From: Chthonomonadaceae bacterium
GTDB taxonomy: Bacteria > Armatimonadota > Chthonomonadetes > Chthonomonadales > Chthonomonadaceae
Length of the DNA stretch: 64,000 nt
Direction of reading: 5' to 3'
Assembly (NCBI GenBank): GCA_027459665.1
Contig: DAIDHN010000016.1
Coordinates: forward strand, 1 to 64,000
Shown: one piece after another, positions 8,284-16,686 of the stretch
Layout of the letters: each line of letters opens with the position of its first letter
How positions within the stretch are numbered: the first letter of the stretch is position 1
Program-made: the position numbers and the translations under genes
The notes under the pieces: generated by a model
Told to the model about the DNA's origin: nothing
Databases searched by the model: none
What the model saw: only the letters and a program-made list of their open reading frames with translations

Positions 8284-8945
8284 GGGGTTTCCTCAATCAG
8301 TTTTTCTACTTCCTGTGGGGTGCGGCAGAGATAGTCCGCCTGCTTCAGTTCTTCGGCGCTGCCATAGCCCCACAGCACGCCTGCTGCTGCAATGTTGCTG
8401 CGGTGCGCCGCCTCTATGTCAAAAGCTCTGTCGCCTATCATCACTGCCTCTTCGGGGCGAATCTGCTGCTCTTGCAGTATGCGCTGTATCAGCAGACCCT
8501 TGTCATCGTAGTCGCCGTTCAGCTCACTGCCGTACACGGCGGTAAACCAGCAGGCCAGGCCGAAGTGGTCAAGAATGCGCCGGGCGTAGGGGTGGGGCTT
8601 TGCTGTGGCCAGATAAAGCTTTTTGCCCTGCTGGTGCAGGTTTTGCAGCATTTGCGGAATGCCGGGGTAGAGGGTGTTTTCGAAGAGGCCCACCGAGGCA
8701 AAACGTTCGCGGTACAATGCCACTGCACGTTCAACGGTTTCGGGGCGGGCATCGTTGAGCAGTTCGGGAAATGTTTGGCGCAGCGGGGGGCCGATGTATT
8801 TCTGCAGCTGATGCAGCGGGGGCGATGCTGCCCCCATGCCTTCCAGCGCATGGCGTATGCAGCGGGTTATCCCCTCGACAGGGTCGGTGAGGGTGCCGTC
8901 GAGGTCGAGCAAAATAGCAGTGCGGCGTATGCAGACAGAGGGCAT
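8280..8945 (-). CDS. HAD-superfamily phosphatase (phosphoglycolate phosphatase-like)
   Basis: About 221 residues. Motif I is LLDLDGTLTDP (nucleophile and acid/base Asp), motif II/III contains the Lys in YLATAKPHPYA, and motif IV is GDRAFDIEAA. A helical cap follows motif I, as in subclass I enzymes such as Gph/PgpP. Two ATGs, at 8951 and 8945, are possible; GAGAGA upstream is better spaced for 8945. It is translationally coupled to the GNAT gene. The substrate is probably a small phosphate ester. Confidence 0.9.
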   Translation of the reverse strand: MPSVCIRRTAILLDLDGTLTDPVEGITRCIRHALEGMGAASPPLHQLQKYIGPPLRQTFPELLNDARPETVERAVALYRERFASVGLFENTLYPGIPQMLQNLHQQGKKLYLATAKPHPYARRILDHFGLACWFTAVYGSELNGDYDDKGLLIQRILQEQQIRPEEAVMIGDRAFDIEAAHRSNIAAAGVLWGYGSAEELKQADYLCRTPQEVEKLIEETP

Positions 8946-9049
8946 GAGCATTCTCTCTCTAAAAGCTGGTTTGAGTATACCCAGTGGCACACCGGGAAAG
9001 CTTGTTGATGTATGTTTACTGTTGTGAAGAGAACTGTGCAGTATATGGC

Positions 9050-9512
9050 CTATTCAGCACTATAGGCTTTCTTGATTGCCTGAGCCTTCCGTAATTCTTG
9101 TACCAGTTTATCCACGGTCTGTTCGCTGCATCCCAGTAAGGCGGCGATATGCTGCCTTCTCAAAGTCGGGTTTTCCGCCATCACCTGCAAAATCTGTTCG
9201 CGTGTAATATCCGCACGCTTGCGCCGGGTAACGTTGTCAGCTTGTATACGAGGTATCGATATCATCTGCAAAACAAAGAATATCGGCAATGTTGACAGCG
9301 AGAAAGCCACCGGGTTGCAACACAATAAAGTGCCCCTCAATGGCCCTGCGCAGAAGATGCTTCCACTCTATGAATGAGATATCCTGTTCATAACTTTTTC
9401 CAACATGATAGGGCGGAGACCAGACGCTGAGAGCAATGCTGTTAGGAGCAATATAGTCTGCTATGTTTCGGGCATCACCCTGATAGACGCCATTCGCGGT
9501 AAATTCGGTCAT
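9050..9512 (-). pseudogene. Truncated, frameshifted DNA (cytosine-N4) methyltransferase
   Basis: The first frame (from ATG 9512) reads GDARN and the catalytic SPPY motif, then FLAVNIADILCFAD before stopping near 9237. The continuation is in another frame overlapping it from about 9280 and reads IPRIQADNV, RKRADITREQ and LLGCSEQTVDKLV, the central helix-turn-helix segment known from this methyltransferase family. The frames join near 9255-9280. The C-terminal half, with the second methyltransferase motifs, is missing. So the gene carries at least one frameshift and a 3' truncation. It directly follows an equally damaged restriction gene. Confidence 0.8.
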
Positions 9513-9515
9513 GAA

Positions 9516-10226
9516 TTATTCTTCCCATTGATATAGAACATGGTTGTTTTCAGTATCATACTGAATTGTTTGCGCGCGCCATTTTGCAAATTGCCTGAGT
9601 TGGCTGAATGATATGCGAACGCGAAACCCCTCACCTCTTGCAGGGGCATTCCTTCCTGCCATCCAAAAGCTGGTGCTTGCGTCAGGGTTGTCTTTTGCCT
9701 GCAGGCGGCCATTTGGTATAGCAGCAACAGTAATTTCTTTCAGGTCATTGTATCCTGCAGCATCGTTATAGTAGTAGTGAGCGAGCAGCGTTGTGGTCAG
9801 GTAGCATACCCCTCCATAGGTTGAGAATTGCGGCAGTAATCCAGCTTCATCAACTGCTGCACCTGCCCTTGTTTGTCTAATGCGCATTGAAGTTTGAGAT
9901 AGCTGGAGAGTGCCTGAGCGTTTTTCCTTTTCGGCTTTGCTGTCTGTTAGAAATGCCTGTCTGACCATAAAATCGGGCAGAATAACGTACCGGGCAGCTC
10001 TGTAATCTACGGTGCCATATATACGCTGGGCAATGGAATAGCCACGCATTTTATCCAGCGCTTCACGAGTAATGTCTTCTGCAATATCCTTCTGGTCAGC
10101 TGTAGAATCGCAAATATTGTATGTGCTTCCATTCCTGCCTCAATGATTGCCTGAAACAGTGACCGCAGCAATAGTCGTTCAATGTCTTCAATCTCTTCAT
10201 CTGTCGAGGAAGGGCCTCACCTGCAT
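9516..10226 (-). pseudogene. Frameshifted SfiI-like type II restriction endonuclease
   Basis: The main open part, from about 10110 downward, reads DIAEDITREALDKMRGYS, then VDYRAARYVILPDF and LTDSK. The Asp-x20-Asp-x-Lys spacing (VDYR ... DSK) is the PD-(D/E)xK arrangement recalled for SfiI. The N-terminal part (DEEIEDIERLLLRSLFQA) is in a different frame, and its only ATG (10226) is in a third. At least two frameshifts are therefore needed. It ends three bases before the damaged methyltransferase, so the pair is a dead restriction-modification system. The SfiI assignment is from memory and less certain than the R-M assignment. Confidence 0.65.
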
Positions 10227-10293
10227 TATTCGGCTGCGAAGATATGCTGTGTTCAGAAAGGGGAGGGGGCAAACCCGCAGGGGCGTGAAAAAA

Positions 10294-10365
10294 TTGGCGG
10301 TACTGGATTTGAACCAGTGACCTCTTCCGTGTCAAGGAAGCGCTCTACCACTGAGCCAACCGCCA
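10294..10365 (-). tRNA. tRNA-Val (anticodon GAC)
   Basis: A full cloverleaf can be drawn: acceptor TGGCGGT/ACCGCCA, D-stem GCTC/GAGC, anticodon stem CTTCC/GGAAG with loop TTGACAC, T-arm ACTGG-TTCAAAT-CCAGT, and discriminator A. CCA is not encoded. The U1-A72 pair is unusual. The decayed restriction genes begin about 70 bases downstream, consistent with a tRNA-proximal insertion site. Confidence 0.95.
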
Positions 10366-10473
10366 GCATATTTGTATTCTACATCAACCTGCCGCCCTGT
10401 GTCAACCAGAAAGGCGGCACGAGAGCAGGGGGAAGGCTGAAAAAGCGCTTCCCGCCTATGCTCTCAGGGTGTG

Positions 10474-11499
10474 TTAGGGAACGGGGGTAGTCTGCGCAAT
10501 AATAGGCTGCATGGCAGCGGCTATTCCGGCATCGCCTTCACCCAGGTCTACATGGTTGAACAGCCACCAGCGTTCGGTGTGCTCAATGCTCTGCCCCGGC
10601 TGCACCATTTCGAGGGGGCCAACCGACTCCATTTCCAGAAAGTTGTTGTCGGTGTAGGTTTCGTTGTTGCAGCCAAAGTCGGGGTAAACGGCATCGGGGT
10701 GCGCCCCAAAGCGTTTTACAAACAGCAGGCCGTCGCGGTCGTAAGCAGACCAGCCCAGGTGGTTCATGATGCCTATTTTTTGCGGGTCGCTCATTTTTGG
10801 GTTTTGCGTGAGAGTAATAAACTCTTTGCCCCAGTGCCAGCGCGGGTCTGCCATATTGGTATAGCTCCAGAGTACTACTGGGCGGGCAGGCAGCAGGCTC
10901 ACATCGTGGCTTGCAAACGGCTCTTGCGGATAAATCGCCTTGCCGCCGGGGTGCATGGCCGAAAGCATCCAGCAGGCATAGCTAATGGGCCACAGATTGT
11001 GGTTGATCAGCTTCATGGTCACTGTTACTTCAGTGCCCTCCGGGGCCAGGGTGATGGTGGCCTCTTTCTGAATGCCGGTGGCTTTTTCAGTTGGCTCTAT
11101 CAGCGTAACGCTGCTGCCATCGATTTTGTACTGAATGGGGGTGTTGTCGGGCACATAGGTGCGCGGAATGCCTTCGGGTGCATGCCAGAAGCGTGTGCCC
11201 CCGCGAATGTACCAGCTGCCCAGGTCTGTTTTCAATGGTGCAACATGGTTGAGTGTAGCAAACACATTGCCGTTGTCGCCAGAACCGGCAAAGGCATAAC
11301 GCATAATGCGCGGGCCATAGTCTGTGCTGAGAATCAGCTCAACCGTTCCGTTGCTCATGCGGATATTGTTGGGGTGGTTGAGATAGTTTACATGTTCTTC
11401 CACGGTAACTTTTCCCTGGGCATGAGTGACCGACGCCGCAGCAGCCAGCAGTGCAGTGCAGGCAACTCCACTGAGTATGCGAAGCATTGAGTTTGTCAT
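10474..11499 (-). CDS. Exported DUF4380-type protein
   Basis: 341 residues with a signal peptide (about 1-28, ending THAQ), so it is periplasmic or secreted. The mature part starts with a beta-rich domain containing LSTDYGPRIMRYAF, which resembles the DUF4380/aldose-epimerase-like galactose-mutarotase fold, and conserved HPGG and WSY patches. ATG 11499 is chosen because GAGGAGG precedes it at good distance and it begins the signal peptide. Its biological role is unknown; related proteins are found beside carbohydrate genes. It stands alone, divergent from the large membrane protein gene. Confidence 0.8.
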   Translation of the reverse strand: MTNSMLRILSGVACTALLAAAASVTHAQGKVTVEEHVNYLNHPNNIRMSNGTVELILSTDYGPRIMRYAFAGSGDNGNVFATLNHVAPLKTDLGSWYIRGGTRFWHAPEGIPRTYVPDNTPIQYKIDGSSVTLIEPTEKATGIQKEATITLAPEGTEVTVTMKLINHNLWPISYACWMLSAMHPGGKAIYPQEPFASHDVSLLPARPVVLWSYTNMADPRWHWGKEFITLTQNPKMSDPQKIGIMNHLGWSAYDRDGLLFVKRFGAHPDAVYPDFGCNNETYTDNNFLEMESVGPLEMVQPGQSIEHTERWWLFNHVDLGEGDAGIAAAMQPIIAQTTPVP

Positions 11500-11730
11500 G
11501 CAGGTTCCTCCTCGAACGTTTGGTTTGAAATTACAAGGCACAGGTATATTCTGCAATGAATTGCAATTCTCCTGTATTATTCTTTTGCAGGCTTTACTGG
11601 ATTATGCATGCAATATAAAAAGCCAGCATAAACAGAAAAAAGTCAAAAGAAGGTGAAAAATAGCCGCTGCTAGAATTTATCAGAAAATACTGGGGCAGTA
11701 TAAAGCGCCCCCCCTTCAAAGGAAAACCCT

Positions 11731-13728
11731 GTGGCAACTCTGCCTGAAAATTCTGATGACCGGCAGCCGGCTCCGCGCAAGCGTGCGGGCATTACTCCGC
11801 GGGCGCTGATTATCGGCCTGTTGCTGATACCGGTGATGGCATTTTGGAATGAGTACACCGAAATAGTGGCGCAGGCCACCGACCTGGCCGCCATGTCGCT
11901 CATTATCGCAGTGGTATTCGCCCTCTTTGTGCTGCTGCTGGTCAACTGGCTGCTGAAGCGCTACCTGCCCCGTTTTGCGTTTACCCAGGCCGAGCTGATG
12001 TACATATACATTATGCAAACCTGCTCTATTGGCATTTCGGGCATAGGCATGATGCAGTTTCTCAACGTTACACTGGCCGATGTATTTAAATACGGCACCC
12101 CCGAAAATCACTGGAAAGAAAAGCTGCTGCCTTATGTGCGGCCCTGGCTGCTTCCAGACAAGTCGGTGGTGAAGGCATATTTTTCGGGCGAGTCTACTTT
12201 TTGGCGCGCCGACCACATACTGGGCTGGCTTACGCCGATGCTGGTGTGGAGCGGGTTTATTGTAGTGCTGCTTTGGGTTATGATTTGCATTAACGTTTTG
12301 ATAAGAAAAAGATGGGCGCAGGAAGAACGCCTGAGCTTCCCCATCACGGCGCTTCCGCTGGAAATTACGCGTGACGGCTGGGCAGATGAACTGTTTTCCA
12401 ATCCGCTGCTCTGGGCAGGGTTTTTCATCCCCGTGGTGCTTGAATCGCTGGCTTCGCTCAATACCCTCTACCCAAGCATCCCCTTTCTGCCCATCAAACC
12501 CTCCGACCCGCGCCTCGACCTGAGCGCGCTGTTTACCCACCCGCCGCTCAGCGGCATTGGCACGCTGCAGCTCTCGTTTTACCCTATGGTGATCGGGCTT
12601 ACCTATTTTCTGCCGCTGGATGTAGCCTTTTCACTCTGGTTCTTCTTTTTGTTTGGCAAAGTGCAAAACGTGCTGGCAACCATGTTTGGCTACCACGACC
12701 CTGGGGCGCCGCCTTCTGCCTCAGAAATGCCCTACCTGGGCGAACAGTCGGCAGGGGCTTTCATTATGGTAGCCCTGTTTGCACTTTGGGGGGTGCGCGG
12801 ACATGTGAAGGCCGCCCTGGCCAGTATTTTTCAGCGAAAAGAGAAGAAAGCAAGAGACCCCGATGAGCCGATGCCCTACTCGCTGGCGCTTGTCGGCGCG
12901 CTGGCCGGCTTTGCAGCGCTCACTGCTTTTGGCATAGCCATTGGCATGGTGTGGTGGCTGCCGCTGGTTTATTTTCTGCTCTATTACTGCTATGTAATTA
13001 CCTTCACCAGAATGCGGGCAGAAGCAGGTTTGCCCTGGGGTTTTGGGCCGGATATGAATGTGCACACCCTCATTAAATCGGCAGGGGGCACGCAGGCGCT
13101 GAGTGCGCAAAGCCAGGTGGGGATGAATATGCTGCTCTGGAGCGATTCAGACATGCGCACCACCCAGATGCCCAACCAGCTGGAGGCAATGCAAATTGGC
13201 GAAAGTGTAGGCATGAACCTGCGCCATGTGGCCCTGGTGCTAGTGCTTTCGGTGGTGGTGGGCGTCTTCTCTTCCTGGGCGGCGGTGCTTACGGTATATT
13301 ACCAGTATGGGGCGGCTTCTGCCAAGGTAAACAGCTGGCGCACCTCCATGGGGCTGCAGGGCTGGAACGCAATGCAAAACTGGATGGACAATGTGAAGCA
13401 GCCCAATCTGCCCCGCATGGAGGGCGTGGTGCTGGGAATGCTGGTAACAGTGTTTCTCTACGTAATGCGCGGCCAGTACACCGAATGGCCGTTTCACCCC
13501 ATCGGGTATGCCCTTTCGGGCACATTCACCATGAGCTGGCTCTGGTGCGCTACCATGATAGGCTGGCTGATTAAAGCGCTGGTAACGCGTTATGGCGGCA
13601 TGAAGTCGTATCGAAAGTTTATCCCCTTCTTTATCGGCCTGATTCTGGGTGACTACATCACCGGGGCGGCATGGGCTGTGTTTGGCTCGGTGATGGGAAT
13701 TCAAACCTATCGCTGCTTCCCGATCTGA
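11731..13728 (+). CDS. Large polytopic membrane protein resembling DUF6784/DUF6785 family
   Basis: 665 residues from a GTG start with AAAGGA upstream. About 14 hydrophobic segments are spread over the whole length, and no enzymatic motif is recognised. Central conserved-looking stretches include FTQAELMYIYIMQT, RKRWAQEERLSFP and the loop RAEAGLPWGFGPDMN. These features resemble the uncharacterised DUF6784/DUF6785 membrane proteins common in Armatimonadota and Planctomycetota, which look transporter-like. The substrate is unknown. The aat gene follows after 12 bases and is probably co-transcribed. Confidence 0.75.
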   Translation: MATLPENSDDRQPAPRKRAGITPRALIIGLLLIPVMAFWNEYTEIVAQATDLAAMSLIIAVVFALFVLLLVNWLLKRYLPRFAFTQAELMYIYIMQTCSIGISGIGMMQFLNVTLADVFKYGTPENHWKEKLLPYVRPWLLPDKSVVKAYFSGESTFWRADHILGWLTPMLVWSGFIVVLLWVMICINVLIRKRWAQEERLSFPITALPLEITRDGWADELFSNPLLWAGFFIPVVLESLASLNTLYPSIPFLPIKPSDPRLDLSALFTHPPLSGIGTLQLSFYPMVIGLTYFLPLDVAFSLWFFFLFGKVQNVLATMFGYHDPGAPPSASEMPYLGEQSAGAFIMVALFALWGVRGHVKAALASIFQRKEKKARDPDEPMPYSLALVGALAGFAALTAFGIAIGMVWWLPLVYFLLYYCYVITFTRMRAEAGLPWGFGPDMNVHTLIKSAGGTQALSAQSQVGMNMLLWSDSDMRTTQMPNQLEAMQIGESVGMNLRHVALVLVLSVVVGVFSSWAAVLTVYYQYGAASAKVNSWRTSMGLQGWNAMQNWMDNVKQPNLPRMEGVVLGMLVTVFLYVMRGQYTEWPFHPIGYALSGTFTMSWLWCATMIGWLIKALVTRYGGMKSYRKFIPFFIGLILGDYITGAAWAVFGSVMGIQTYRCFPI

Positions 13729-13740
13729 AAGGATTTGCGC

Positions 13741-14322
13741 ATGGGGCAGTTCTTCAACCCCGAACAGGTAATAACAGCAGCAAAGCAGGGCGTTTTTCCA
13801 ATGTACGATTCTGCAGATGAATGCATTTACTGGCTGCTGCCGAAGGTGCGTGCCGTGCTGCCGCTGAATGCTTTTCACTGCTCCCGCTCTCTGGCGAAGG
13901 TACTGCGCAGGGGCATTTTTGAAATTCGCGTTGATACCTGCTTCACAGAAGTAATGCGCGCCTGTGCAGACAGGGAGGAAGGAACCTGGATAAGTGAAGA
14001 TTTTATCACGGTGTACACCCAGCTGCATGAGAAGGGGCTGGCGCACAGCCTGGAAGCATGGCACGGGGACAAGCTGGCCGGAGGGGTGTACGGGGTGGCG
14101 ATGGGGGGAGCATTTTTGGCTGAGAGCATGTTTCACTATGAAACCAATGCTTCTAAGGCAGCCCTGGCTGCTCTGGTTGACAGGCTGAGAATGCACGGTT
14201 TTGCGCTGATGGATGTGCAGTTTCTTACGCCGCACCTTGCCAGCCTGGGCGCGGTGGAGATAAGCCACCGGCAGTACTTTCGCCTGCTGCAGAATGCACT
14301 TGCCATGCACTGCGAATTTTAG
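13741..14322 (+). CDS. aat: Leucyl/phenylalanyl-tRNA--protein transferase
   Basis: 193 residues. It adds Leu or Phe from aminoacyl-tRNA to proteins with N-terminal Arg/Lys, feeding the N-degron pathway. Family signatures seen are GVFPM near the N-terminus, the R-V-P/L strand RAVLPLNAFHCSRSL, TWISEDFITVYTQLHEKGLAHSLEAW, GGVYGVAMGGAFLAESMF and the C-terminal LxxxLGAVEISRxxY-type segment. A TTG at 13735 is in frame, but ATG 13741 has correct spacing to AAAGGA. The last four bases overlap the convergent MFS gene. Confidence 0.94.
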   Translation: MGQFFNPEQVITAAKQGVFPMYDSADECIYWLLPKVRAVLPLNAFHCSRSLAKVLRRGIFEIRVDTCFTEVMRACADREEGTWISEDFITVYTQLHEKGLAHSLEAWHGDKLAGGVYGVAMGGAFLAESMFHYETNASKAALAALVDRLRMHGFALMDVQFLTPHLASLGAVEISHRQYFRLLQNALAMHCEF

Positions 14323-15641
14323 GCCGAAGCGCCTATTTGGTTGCGGTGCGCCGTTACTGCCAGGGTTTGCACCGAAGCGCCCAGCACAATAACGCCAAAA
14401 CAGATACAGAATGCTGTGAGCCAGTGGAAGTGAAGCAGATGCAGCAGAGGAATGGCCAGCAGGGGAGCCAGCGTGCCCCGTATGCCAAACAGGGTGGAAT
14501 GAATGGCCTGGTACTGTGAGGCGCTGTCTGATTCTGCAAAAAGCAGCACAGAATTGAGGTAGCCCAGGTCTACGCCCGATTGTGCCGCACCCGAAAGAAA
14601 ACCGGCCAGCATAAGCCAGGAAATGGTTGGCCCAAAGGCATAGCAGAGCGGCACCATGCTGTTGAGACCCACCGAGACAAAGGTGGTGGTGAGCGGGCCG
14701 AACCTGTCGGTGAACCAGCCCCAAAACGGGTAGCCGAACAATGCAGCAGCCGAAGAGGCCATAACGACGACGGCTATCTGCTCGGGCAGAATGTGAAAGC
14801 GGTCTACCTGGTAAAGCGGATAGTAGGTGTTGGCGCAAAGGTTGCCCATGCCTGCCAGAAACACCCCAATGCAAAAGAGTCTGTACGCAGTGTTGCAGCG
14901 CAGAATGCGCCCTGCATCCTGCAAAAAGTGCTGAAAGCGGGGCTTCTCTTCTTCTTTTTCTTCCTGCAGTTCCAGCCTGCTAAAGGCAATTGCGGTGCAT
15001 ACGCCGAAAATGCCGCCCACGCAAAAAATCCAGCGGTAATCTACATGGTACTGTTCCTGCAGCAGTCCCATAAAGTGCGCAGTAGCAAATGTTGCGGCGG
15101 CCACGCCTATTCTTACCACGCTCATAAGGCGCGCTCTTACCTCTGCCGGGTAGATCATTTTCATGAGGGCGGTGTAGGCAGGGTTTGAAATTGAGAAGAA
15201 AATGGGGGCGTAGCAAATGAGAAACAGATACCATTCACGTGCATAGGCGCCCCGCACCAGCAGGGGGGTGAGCATAAAGCATCCGCGTGTGAAAAGCCAT
15301 GTAATGGTGACAAAGGGCAGTTTGCGACGTCCTTCCATCTGGTGTGCCCATACAATCACAAACAGGTAGCCCAGCGCCTGCGAAGCAACAGCCAGACCCA
15401 TCTGATAAGAAGTAGCATGCAGCGTGCCTCGGGCAAGCTGCAAGGCAAAAGCCCAAACGCAGCCCTGGTACACCCCGGTGCAGCAGCCTGCGGTAATATC
15501 GCGCCGCCAGTTGCGCAGAATGACCTCTGAAGCGGGGATGTCGTCGAGGGGGAGCGCTCGTTCGCGCAGCCTGCGAAGTCTTTGACCTGCCGACTGAGGC
15601 GATGACGCTGTTTGTAGCTGATTGTGTTTATTCTGCTTCAC
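14319..15641 (-). CDS. Major facilitator superfamily transporter
   Basis: 440 residues from a GTG start with AGGAG eight bases before it. After about 60 hydrophilic residues come roughly twelve hydrophobic helices in two halves. A basic cytosolic loop after the second helix (MEGRRKLPF) and another in the second half (GWFTDRFGPL) match the MFS A-motif pattern. A long charged loop (about 225-250, LQEEKEEEKPR) separates the halves. The substrate cannot be told from sequence. Confidence 0.88.
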   Translation of the reverse strand: MKQNKHNQLQTASSPQSAGQRLRRLRERALPLDDIPASEVILRNWRRDITAGCCTGVYQGCVWAFALQLARGTLHATSYQMGLAVASQALGYLFVIVWAHQMEGRRKLPFVTITWLFTRGCFMLTPLLVRGAYAREWYLFLICYAPIFFSISNPAYTALMKMIYPAEVRARLMSVVRIGVAAATFATAHFMGLLQEQYHVDYRWIFCVGGIFGVCTAIAFSRLELQEEKEEEKPRFQHFLQDAGRILRCNTAYRLFCIGVFLAGMGNLCANTYYPLYQVDRFHILPEQIAVVVMASSAAALFGYPFWGWFTDRFGPLTTTFVSVGLNSMVPLCYAFGPTISWLMLAGFLSGAAQSGVDLGYLNSVLLFAESDSASQYQAIHSTLFGIRGTLAPLLAIPLLHLLHFHWLTAFCICFGVIVLGASVQTLAVTAHRNQIGASA

Positions 15642-15941
15642 CCGTGCATCTCCTGCCGACCCCGGCCAGGCAGGGCGGAAGAATAGTGTACCTCAGTGAG
15701 AAACAATACCAAAGCAAAAGAGTTTCCTGCGGCCTCAGGCAGGTGCAGTGAGGCAGAAGCACTGCCCAATTTATGAGGAGAGTATGAGACAATAATTACT
15801 GTAAAGCAGATGTTTGCAAACCAAATGAATGAGGCTGCAGAAGAGCTGAGAAAAGTTGTGGAAGCATTGCTGCATGTCAGTTTACTCTGCGGCCTCCTGA
15901 GCAGGCGAGTTTGCATCAGGAGGCGAGAGTGATTGAGGTAA
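15642..15941. other. 300-base gap between MFS and cytochrome c genes
   Basis: A nine-base inverted repeat GCCTCCTGA/TCAGGAGGC (about 15892-15924) lacks a T tract and may mark the end of the cytochrome transcript or the start region of the MFS gene. A plus-strand 40-codon frame from ATG 15810 starts with an amphipathic stretch (MFANQMNEAAEELRKVVEAL) but has no ribosome-binding site. It is noted, not called. Confidence 0.4.
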
Positions 15942-16388
15942 TCAGGATTTGCTGTGCAGTTTGTAAAGGGTTTTCACGTACTGTGCAGTTGCAGCAATCT
16001 GGTCTTCTGTCATTGTACGAGAGAAAGCAGGCATGCGATTGCCTGCGCCATTGTAAATGGTGGTAGCAATGCGCAGCGGGGAAAAGCCAGGCTGCCGCAA
16101 ATTGGGTGCATTTCCGCCCTGCCCTGTGCTGCCGTGGCAGGATGCGCATTTGGAGGCATACAGTTTCTTGCCTTCCTGAATCATTTGCGGGGTAGAAACT
16201 GCCAGCTTTGCGGTGAGCTGTGAACGCGACTGGTTGATGGCGTTTTGTTCACTCTGGCTCAGTGCGGGCACGGTGGAGGGGGAATAGATTTTCATTCCCT
16301 TTTTTACCGAGAAATAGGCGGCTATCGAACCTGCAATCAGCAGGAGTGCAATGGCAGGGCCTTTGGCTCGCTGCAGCGGTGAACTCAT
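15942..16388 (-). CDS. Membrane-anchored cytochrome c, class I
   Basis: 148 residues. A single hydrophobic segment (about 10-27) anchors it or acts as an uncleaved signal. One haem-c site, CASCH (C81, C84, H85), is followed by GNAPNLR and a probable axial Met in GNRMPAFS. This is a mono-haem electron carrier of the cytochrome c/CccA type on the outer face of the membrane. The start codon directly follows the stop of the small lipoprotein gene (TAAATG), so the two are translated together. Its electron partners are not in the window. Confidence 0.92.
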   Translation of the reverse strand: MSSPLQRAKGPAIALLLIAGSIAAYFSVKKGMKIYSPSTVPALSQSEQNAINQSRSQLTAKLAVSTPQMIQEGKKLYASKCASCHGSTGQGGNAPNLRQPGFSPLRIATTIYNGAGNRMPAFSRTMTEDQIAATAQYVKTLYKLHSKS

Positions 16389-16613
16389 TTAGGGAGCTAC
16401 CCCCCTGCGGGCGAGAAATTTTTCACGTGCCTTGTTTTTCCGCAGACCGTTGCGCACAGAATCTGCCTTCAACTGAGATACTGAGGTGGTGTTTGCCTGC
16501 AGTTTTGAGGCATCTGAGCCTGCAGGTGCGCTGTTGCCAGAACATCCGCTCAGCATTAGAAGAGGCAAAAGAGAAAAAAATGCGATCATTTTTTTCCCTG
16601 AAAAGGTTTGCAT
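16389..16613 (-). CDS. Small lipoprotein downstream of prepilin gene 1
   Basis: 74 residues. A lipoprotein signal peptide with lipobox LSGC is followed by a Ser/Ala/Asn-rich linker and a basic C-terminus (NGLRKNKAREKFLARR). GAGGAG lies seven bases before the ATG at 16613; longer upstream frames overlap the prepilin gene and are not used. It lies between the DUF1559 prepilin gene (behind a terminator-like hairpin) and the cytochrome gene. No family was recognised. A second locus at 24.2-25.3 kb has the same gene order. Confidence 0.8.
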   Translation of the reverse strand: MQTFSGKKMIAFFSLLPLLMLSGCSGNSAPAGSDASKLQANTTSVSQLKADSVRNGLRKNKAREKFLARRGVAP

Positions 16614-16635
16614 GAAAGTTCTCCTCGTCATTTCA

Positions 16636-16676
16636 TAAAAACAGCGGCCTCTGCACCTGAAAGTACAGAAGCCGCC
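16636..16676 (-). terminator. Hairpin/terminator between prepilin 1 and its lipoprotein gene
   Basis: On the minus strand GCGGCTTCTGTAC and GTGCAGAGGCCGC pair (with G-U pairs) around the loop TTTCAG, followed by TGTTTTTA. It sits 10 bases after the prepilin stop and before the lipoprotein Shine-Dalgarno, so it should attenuate downstream expression. Confidence 0.75.
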
Positions 16677-16686
16677 GGAAGCAAAA

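Noticed and set aside
13240-14874. Minus-strand open frame of 544 codons across the DUF6784/6785-like gene, aat and the MFS gene end
   Set aside because: It is antisense to three well-supported genes, has Cys/His/Arg-rich composition without domains, and arises from codon bias on the other strand.
15810-15932. Forty-codon plus-strand frame in the gap before the cytochrome gene
   Set aside because: The start looks amphipathic, but there is no ribosome-binding site and the end is Arg-rich, so it is mentioned only as part of the gap.
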